64,000 bases of DNA, from the NCBI RefSeq assembly GCF_036711975.1, contig NC_091971.1:5029501-5093500 (forward strand), in the 5' to 3' direction. The translations under genes and the position numbers were made by a program. The notes under the pieces are model-generated. The model had not been told where the DNA came from and did no database searches. It was given only the letters and a program-made list of their open reading frames with translations. Shown here one piece after another: positions 62,201-64,000 of the stretch (position 1 is its first letter; the number at the start of each line of letters is the position of its first letter). This stretch comes from Onthophagus taurus (Eukaryota; Arthropoda; Insecta; Coleoptera; Scarabaeidae).

Positions 62201-63784
62201 TCAATATTAAATTGTTAAAAAACGAATTGAAATAATATCAAAGCATCAAGTGTAATAATTCGATTAATAATTTCGATGAAGTCATCGATGTATAACAAAA
62301 ACTAGGTCATATTCCATCAAATAAAGCCAACACAGGCTGTTATCGAGTCATTCCACCTCGCTGATCAAATGGTAAAGTCAATTAGCTGCCTAAACGTCTA
62401 TAATGAGTGTACGAAATAGATGGAACGTCACATAGCCGACGTCAACTCTTCATTATCGGATGGCGGTTCAATTTTCCCTACTTATAACTTTTTTCCAATT
62501 ATTTTTAAACCTAACTTTTAAATTGAAATTGCAAATTAACTATTAGACTTTTAATTTAAAATGTTCTCATGCAAATTAACGATATAACGCAACAATACAA
62601 TTTGGATGGAACGAAATTTCGGAATAACAACGGTCGCCGAGACGGGGAAAAGCAATTTCTTAAGGTCCCCGCGTAAAATTAAACCCGCAATAACGTAATG
62701 CTCAAGCTATGGCACCCCGAAATTAGAACCTCTATTTACGGCCTTGCTATATAGCAAAACGCTAGCTCGAATTTTAGCTAAAAGCGAACCCTTAACAGGG
62801 TGAAATTAAGTTAATAAAGCACGGTTACGGCCGACGACGCCGACGTTGAGAGCCCTTTTCTCGTAGCGCCAAATTCGATTCCCCACATGAAAATAGCCAC
62901 TTTAAAAAATTTTTTATTTTATTTAACTCGATTTTTATTTTCACAGTTGATTCTACGTCCCAATACGATGCCATAAGAGCTTATCTAAGGGAACTGGACA
63001 TCACCGAGAGTATTTGGATAGGTCTTCAACGAAATAGCAACAAACCCGAGTTTATATGGACGTAAGTGTTTTGAAATGGGCGTCGATATGAAGTGTTTAA
63101 TTAAATTAGAATAGAAATGTAATTGTTCCCTCACAATTTCGGGATTAAACAGAATTGAAATATTCAGTTCACCCCGTTGGCTATAACATTTAAATGCAAA
63201 CCAGACCGGGGATTTCGTTACAGTTGTGACAACCTTAGGGATTAAAATTACCCGAATTACCGAATAATAATGAGTGAATCCCAAAAACAATCAATTTGTG
63301 ATGACTCTTAAATATTTGATTAGCCCTTTTTGAATTAATTATAATTTAGGGGATAAAATTCAATTTGTGGGTTAATTTCAGAACTAATTCTTTTTCGGAC
63401 CTCGTCGAGTAGACGATAAAAACTTAAATAGAACTGGGACAGCTTGGAAAAGGCTCGTGAAAAATGCATTTTGGCCGGAAATTTATTCATGGAAACTACC
63501 GGGAAAGCGATACTCTAAAAAAATGACCCAATTCGTCTAGAAATTAAGTTATTTTTTTGTTTTTAATTAATTCCTTAAGCAATTTACTCGATGGTCCTTC
63601 TAAATAACTCATTTTTAATATTTCAGCGATTTCCATCTTTTAACCAACAACGATCATTGGCAAGAACCCATTCCTAAAGTTACCGAAGCACTCTGCGTTT
63701 CGATGGACCCCGCAACTGATTATAGGTGGCACCCATTAACTTGTGGGGGTCCATCTGTTTCGTCTTTCATCTGCGAATTACCAG
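29181..63784 (+). CDS. C-type-lectin-domain protein gene, first four exons (3' part outside window)
   Basis: Exons in the window: 29181-29249, 40492-40621, 62947-63061 and 63627-63784. Phases run 0, 1, 2, 1 and give 157 residues with no stop. Residues 1-23 are a signal peptide (MDLRAAFLLLASVGTLSSVTG). The CTLD occupies roughly 40-157: WYEADAVCQFHHANLV, WIGL at 90-93 and CGGPSVSSFICELP at the end. The four canonical cysteines are at 57, 128, 144 and 154. The calcium/sugar motif EPN or QPD is absent (QEPIP instead), and the WND triplet reads RWH, so classical calcium-dependent sugar binding is unlikely. A donor after ELP shows the gene continues, so it is probably a multidomain protein. I cannot name the orthologue. 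Introns 1 and 2 are 11.2 and 22.3 kb and hold nearly all the satellites and transposons of the right half. Confidence 0.85.
29250..30584. other. Lectin intron 1, unique part
   Basis: No exon recognised. A GC-richer stretch at 29620-29850 holds minus frames of 63-117 codons without family resemblance, and a plus frame of 65 codons lies at 30142-30339. Confidence 0.4.
30585..31645 (+). repeat. Satellite 2: ~180-bp monomers in 359-bp dimers
   Basis: The landmark GATATCTCAA falls at about 30693, 30875, 31052, 31234, 31411 and 31592, spacings alternating 182 and 177. Alternate monomers carry GATATTTTATGTTTTTGTTC or GATTCTTTGAATTTC, so the unit is a dimer. Six monomers are present. It shares the TATCTCAA-N7-TTGAGATA hairpin with satellite 1 but is otherwise different. 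Confidence 0.92.
31646..33639. other. Lectin intron 1, no gene supported
   Basis: Two adjacent minus frames, 33437-33207 (76 codons) and 33159-32914 (81 codons, hydrophobic start MKQFLGLLLVCYIFGGIL), are the only mildly protein-like pieces. They have no recognisable domain, and I cannot link them by splice sites. Confidence 0.35.
33640..35800 (+). repeat. Satellite 3: ~190-bp monomers with a four-monomer higher-order unit
   Basis: AAGCTTTAATTTG recurs about every 190 bp from 33725 to 35621, then once diverged at 35785: eleven full monomers and a partial twelfth. Variants repeat every four monomers: GATTTTCTTAAATTTATCG near 34160 and 34919, and CATGATGTTTTGA near 34345 and 35104. Within that, TTCACTTAA and TTTACATAA alternate. 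This makes a ~760-bp tetramer built on dimers. The core TTTAAGCTTTAATTT and GATTTTTTGAAATTT are shared with satellite 4. Confidence 0.92.
35801..37842. other. Lectin intron 1, unique GC-richer DNA
   Basis: From about 36100 to 37680 the sequence is much less AT-rich than its surroundings and holds long overlapping frames (175 codons plus at 36702-37229; 120 codons at 37437-37799). None has a known domain, and both strands are open, as expected for GC-richer non-coding DNA. Confidence 0.4.
37843..38250 (+). pseudogene. piggyBac-like transposase fragment 1
   Basis: From GACAATAAAGCTGTC the frame reads DNKAVPLLGSTLHGVEPSSA. It continues VVEY-like KEYNKYMDGVDTANALVGLY, KAKRWYFAIFAYLLD and VVNSWLF before a TAA at about 38107. 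NxxMGGVD-like and RWY motifs identify the C-terminal part of the piggyBac catalytic domain (the last catalytic Asp is in MDGVD). After the stop the sequence continues homologously in another frame (CAGCGGCTTTAGCTAATTGT) to about 38250. No terminal repeats seen. Confidence 0.8.
38330..39000. repeat. CTAG-rich palindromic repeat, cluster E
   Basis: Five hairpins with the typical centre GGGTTTAGCCGTCTTGAGAG / CGTGCGGCAAAACCCGAATG and CTAG-rich arms. Spacers contain GGTAGCGCTA...TATGTTGCATATTTTTATTG. It separates two overlapping piggyBac fragments. Confidence 0.9.
39010..39334 (+). pseudogene. piggyBac-like transposase fragment 2 (C-terminus)
   Basis: The first ~110 bases repeat the end of fragment 1 (GGTTGTGTTGCACTGA, TTTAGATTGGAAATTTCAGC, GGGGAAACCAAATCC). 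The frame at 39050-39334 reads PLKQFRLEISAALANCGK, later RFDSCGHWPVHTTRG, and ends FCIYLDQFV. GHWPVHT is the conserved start of the piggyBac C-terminal region, but the expected cysteine-rich finger is degraded. The two fragments overlap rather than join, so one part was duplicated. Confidence 0.75.
39335..40491. other. Lectin intron 1, 3' part
   Basis: Unique sequence with a GC-richer patch at 39680-40090. The intron ends with a pyrimidine-rich tract and TTATTTTCTAG before exon 2. Confidence 0.5.
40492..40621 (+). CDS. Lectin gene exon 2: start of the CTLD
   Basis: Encodes VNISNTWVLPEEGFPVFYRY and FRDRISWYEADAVCQFHHAN then LVT, ending ACC-G|GTAAGT in phase 1. It contains the first conserved CTLD cysteine (57) and the WYEA.A..C helix. 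A potential N-glycosylation site is NIS. Confidence 0.88.
40869..41110 (-). repeat. Inverted copy of the DNA flanking palindrome cluster G
   Basis: Its reverse complement aligns along its whole length with 50341-50553 (shared GGCGAGA(C/T)GCTATAATTTCG, TTTTATCTAATTAAC, CTTCCATTAATTCTGGCCG). Part of it aligns with 51775-51897. It begins about 250 bases after exon 2. The end nearest 41110 is followed by a scrap of CTAG-type repeat (TTAGAACTAGAAAGTATCG). Confidence 0.85.
41167..42098 (-). mobile_element. pogo-like (psq-HTH) transposon, internally deleted
   Basis: The minus frame 41977-41765 reads YSSEQLARALQAVEQDGMAV then VPRTILRDKLSGK, a pipsqueak-type HTH. Beyond an intron-like gap, 41640-41400 reads ILKINKDGLMYSVQQILE, TPFTNNKPGRKSFEFF and KKIRAWFAKVQE, the CENP-B-like second HTH. 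The DDE catalytic region is absent. TATAGCCACTAG at 41167 and its near-complement at 42098 may be the terminal repeats, giving a ~930-bp deletion derivative. Confidence 0.65.
42121..42178. repeat. CTAG-rich palindromic repeat, fragment F
   Basis: AACTAGAAACTTTCGGGTTT then TGCCGTGCGTCTT is one arm of the hairpin, cut exactly at the tip, where the 3' end of the Penelope-like element begins. This suggests insertion into the hairpin tip. Confidence 0.7.
42188..42240 (-). ncRNA. Hammerhead-ribozyme-like core of the Penelope-like element
   Basis: On the minus strand CTGAAGA (42220-42214) fits CUGANGA, and CGAAAC (42195-42190) fits the second box. Between them GG-U-UGC/GCA-U-CC closes a stem II with loop AACATG. 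CGTC|A (cleavage between 42236 and 42235) pairs its CGU with the ACG after the GAA, a 3-bp stem III as reported for hammerheads in this element class. An extra A before stem II and a weak stem I argue for a decayed copy. Confidence 0.5.
42312..43772 (-). CDS. Penelope-like reverse transcriptase with GIY-YIG endonuclease
   Basis: A 486-residue open frame with no stop. RT motifs in order: PPRIYGLPKIHKPDVPLRPI (residues ~8-27), LVSFDVESLFTKVP (~83-96, first catalytic Asp), AMGSPLSPVIANFYMEL (~139-155) and WLRYVDDTFVIW (~171-182, catalytic DD), then KLPFLDVLV. A linker rich in Lys leads to the GIY-YIG domain near 365-440: GVYRLSCSCGKVYVGHTGR, RIKEHERD and AVAEHCHAEGH. The family uses target-primed reverse transcription. 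The frame is unusually well preserved compared with other transposons here, so insertion is recent, although the element is truncated and cannot be autonomous. It lies antisense within lectin intron 2. Confidence 0.93.
   Translation of the reverse strand: MFVQAPVPPRIYGLPKIHKPDVPLRPIVSAINSRTYQLAKRLAKILSPFTGNTESYVRDSTHFVESVKGVKLDAGDMLVSFDVESLFTKVPVKDAVEGLRRKLIPEGLPGYVPDLVEYCLSSTYFSWKGEFYEQFEGSAMGSPLSPVIANFYMELFEEDALKKSQWKPKLWLRYVDDTFVIWQHGQKRLQEFLAHLNSQHPMIKFTMETETAKKLPFLDVLVTRTTNGDIELGVYRKKTHTNRYLQACSHHHPQQKRSVIRTLFQRAARLCEGENLKKEQHFLRGVLQKNGYTSRDINQAIKQRKQKEDTVSTKPLGFICLPYVSGITERIARHLKKNDIVVQYGTVSKIRNTLPIAKDKLTPLKGAGVYRLSCSCGKVYVGHTGRNVKCRIKEHERDVRLKKIQQSAVAEHCHAEGHRIDFEQTKVLARDNRYYQRLTREAIEIHRHKNNVNREDGWELSRTWKMVVNTKTSSRLTPDATQLVIN
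43833..46194. other. Lectin intron 2, unique part
   Basis: No exon recognised. The longest frame (133 codons minus at 45191-44790) has no family resemblance. Confidence 0.4.
46195..48110 (+). repeat. Second copy of the internally repetitive element, split by a ~1.5-kb insertion
   Basis: 46195-46530 and 48035-48110 together match the uninterrupted copy at 28480-28885. The intervening ~1.5 kb starts near TTTACCCTGTATAG and ends at CTCACCCTGTATAC, and contains the fold-back element below. Confidence 0.65.
46698..47955. mobile_element. Fold-back (long-TIR) element, ~1.26 kb
   Basis: Two arms of about 540 bp are inverted copies. The left begins AATTATTTTCACTTATACAG and GGTGTTCCATTTAA. The right, read on minus, begins the same way. 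They share inner landmarks: TTTTACATCGTTTTTAAAAA (arm), a second ACAGGGTGTT(T/C)CATTTAAA, ATGATAAGTATGTCATAT and GTACAATAA. The arms meet near 47240 and 47480 around an A/T-rich centre with a small palindrome (ACAGAATGTAATATATTCTG). No transposase is present. Confidence 0.8.
48111..50340. other. Lectin intron 2, unique part
   Basis: GC-richer DNA at 48340-48770 and 49330-50100 with frames up to 104 codons on both strands. No known domain and no splice-consistent exon. Confidence 0.4.
50341..50553 (+). repeat. Left flanking duplicate of palindrome cluster G
   Basis: Homologous to 51775-51897 in the same orientation and to 40869-41110 inverted. It ends TTAATTCTGGCCG, where the hairpin sequence AATGATTCTAGTTCTA begins. 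Confidence 0.85.
50554..51774. repeat. CTAG-rich palindromic repeat, cluster G (split by a solo LTR)
   Basis: Hairpin sequence runs from 50554 to 50621 and resumes at 51122. Four or five hairpins with CGGGTTTAGCCG centres follow. The right end carries the TTCAATAAAAATATGCAACA and ACTGTCACTAGAAC spacer. A further CTAG segment occurs at 51899-52016, after the right duplicate. Confidence 0.9.
50622..51121 (+). mobile_element. Solo LTR, 500 bp
   Basis: Starts TGTAACGGTCTG and ends GGTGTCACA, the TG...CA ends of LTR retrotransposons. The flanks are CACT (50618-50621) and CATT (51122-51125), a 4-bp target duplication with one change. Removing it rejoins CTAACACTAGATCTAG of the palindromic repeat. 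A TGTAACGG start and 4-bp duplication fit the Ty3/gypsy group. No internal region remains. Confidence 0.75.
51775..51897 (+). repeat. Right flanking duplicate of palindrome cluster G
   Basis: Matches the first ~120 bases of 50341-50553 (AAAAATTGCTTTCAAGGT, GGGCGAGACGCTATAATTTC, AAGCATTT(T/C)ATCTAATT), then runs into more CTAG-type sequence. It is slightly closer than the left copy to the inverted copy at 41040-41110. Confidence 0.85.
51899..52016. repeat. CTAG-rich palindromic repeat, tail of cluster G
   Basis: GATAGTGCTAGTGCAATACT and AGTTCTAGGTCTTATATTAG are arm fragments without an intact central tip. Confidence 0.8.
52130..52175 (+). ncRNA. Second hammerhead-like core (weak)
   Basis: CTGAAGA at 52144-52150 and CCGAAACC at 52161-52168 are spaced like the boxes of the Penelope-like element at 42190-42220, followed by AATAAATTAAAC. 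GGUU upstream could form a 3-bp stem III with ACC. No reverse transcriptase is adjacent, so this may be only the 3' end of a dead element. Confidence 0.3.
52272..52316. repeat. CTAG-rich palindromic repeat, fragment H
   Basis: A single arm, AAAACTAGAACTAACACTAG then ACCTAGAACTAAAAAGTATCGG, with no partner arm. Confidence 0.8.
52317..54169. other. Lectin intron 2, unique part
   Basis: No exon recognised. The longest frame is 80 codons on plus at 53474-53716, without resemblance. TATATATAAATT near 53020 is not next to any supported gene. Confidence 0.4.
54170..57545 (+). repeat. Satellite 4, left array: ~183-bp monomers in ~365-bp dimers
   Basis: AAGCTTTAATTTAAGATATT recurs about every 183 bp from 54281 to 57389, about 18 monomers. 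Two monomer types alternate: one with TTTTTTGGCATAACCCC and CCTCGATTTTTTTTCGTTGG, the other with CTTTTCCTGACATAACCCC and CCTAGAAATTTTTTTGATCG. Divergence between like monomers is low in the middle and higher at both edges. Confidence 0.93.
57546..59429. other. Unique island between the two satellite-4 arrays
   Basis: Non-repetitive DNA with a GC-richer part at 58380-58640. The plus frame at 58251-58688 (145 codons) has scattered cysteines but no zinc-finger spacing or known domain. A GC-richer segment near 58960-59260 is open on neither strand for long. Confidence 0.4.
59430..61980 (+). repeat. Satellite 4, right array
   Basis: Same monomers and orientation as 54170-57545, with about 14 copies from 59544 to 61904. 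One monomer near 61455 has a deletion where CATATAAGA is missing, and both edges are diverged. Alternation of the two types continues, but with irregular neighbours near 59800-60050, where two similar monomers adjoin. Confidence 0.93.
61981..62946. other. Lectin intron 2, 3' end
   Basis: Unique AT-rich then GC-richer sequence; it ends in a T-rich tract and TTTTCACAG before exon 3. No other feature seen. Confidence 0.5.
62947..63061 (+). CDS. Lectin gene exon 3
   Basis: Completes a Val codon with the last base of exon 2 and reads DSTSQYDAIRAYLRELDITE then SIWIGLQRNSNKPEFIW, ending in phase 2 at AC|GTAAGT. It contains the CTLD signature WIGL at residues 90-93. Confidence 0.9.
63062..63626. other. 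Lectin intron 3
   Basis: 565-base intron with GTAAGTGTT donor and TATTTCAG acceptor. A minus frame of 101 codons (63290-62985) overlaps exon 3 and is a shadow. Confidence 0.8.
63627..63784 (+). CDS. Lectin gene exon 4: end of the CTLD
   Basis: Reads DFHLLTNNDHWQEPIPKV, EALCVSMDPATDYRWHPLTC and GGPSVSSFICELP, then CCA-G|GTAAAT. It carries cysteines 128, 144 and 154. The loop that should hold EPN/QPD reads QEPIP, and WND is RWH, so the calcium site looks lost. The gene continues beyond the window. Confidence 0.9.
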
Positions 63785-64000
63785 GTAAATATTTCTGAAA
63801 GATTTAAATAACCATCACAATAAATTTAGTTGGAATAAACTCTAATTTAGAGATACTTAATCGGTTCTAATCGTTCTAAATTGTGATCGAAGCGAAACGT
63901 GTTCGAACTCGACTCTAGAGAAATTACCTCTACGCGCTACCCCGTTTCTAGACGAAGACCTAATTTGTCGACCAGGTAACAATCTATAGGACCATTAACT
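63785..64000. other. Start of lectin intron 4
   Basis: Begins GTAAATATTTC. No acceptor and coding exon are recognised before the window ends. Confidence 0.7.

Overview
The window reads as AT-rich nuclear DNA of an arthropod, most likely an insect. Genes have short introns with GTAAGT/GTATGT donors, the recognisable proteins are metazoan (an importin alpha and a C-type lectin), and the transposable elements are of types common in insects (I/R1-like non-LTR element, pogo/Tigger, piggyBac, PIF/Harbinger MITE, Penelope-like element, Ty3-like solo LTR). A beetle is plausible, but the sequence alone does not prove it. Three genes can be defended, plus one possible 5' exon pair. Most of the window is repeats. 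|| LAYOUT. 1-6.2 kb is a transposon graveyard: a decayed non-LTR element, an RTE-like endonuclease fragment and a Tigger relic with a 516-bp MITE inserted at its stop codon. 6.2-20 kb has no gene I can recognise; it holds clusters of a CTAG-rich palindromic repeat and ~30-bp minisatellite-like tracts. 20.2-21.4 kb (minus) is an unrecognised three-exon gene for 279 residues. 23.6-25.3 kb is a ~180-bp satellite. 25.7-27.7 kb (minus) is a nine-exon importin-alpha gene of the alpha-2 (KPNA2/Pendulin) type, with one extra base in exon 3. 28.2-28.4 kb has a possible insulator motif and a candidate 5' exon pair on the plus strand. From 29.18 kb to beyond the right edge (plus) runs a C-type-lectin-domain gene. 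Its first four exons are at 29.2, 40.5, 62.9 and 63.6 kb. Introns 1 and 2 (11.2 and 22.3 kb) are filled with satellites and transposons. || MOST UNUSUAL SIGNALS. (1) A dispersed family of long CTAG-rich hairpins occurs in at least eight places. At three of them the hairpin cluster is bounded by ~100-130-bp duplicates of unrelated neighbouring DNA, and one duplicate has an inverted copy 9.5 kb away beside lectin exon 2. (2) Five satellite arrays of four types, all with ~180-190-bp monomers, several in dimeric or tetrameric higher-order form, lie in or next to the introns of an apparently intact gene. (3) A Penelope-like element with intact reverse transcriptase and GIY-YIG motifs has a hammerhead-ribozyme-like core just after its stop codon. 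|| The three genes show no functional link. Importin alpha is housekeeping nuclear import, the lectin is a secreted or cell-surface protein, and the 279-residue protein is of unknown role.
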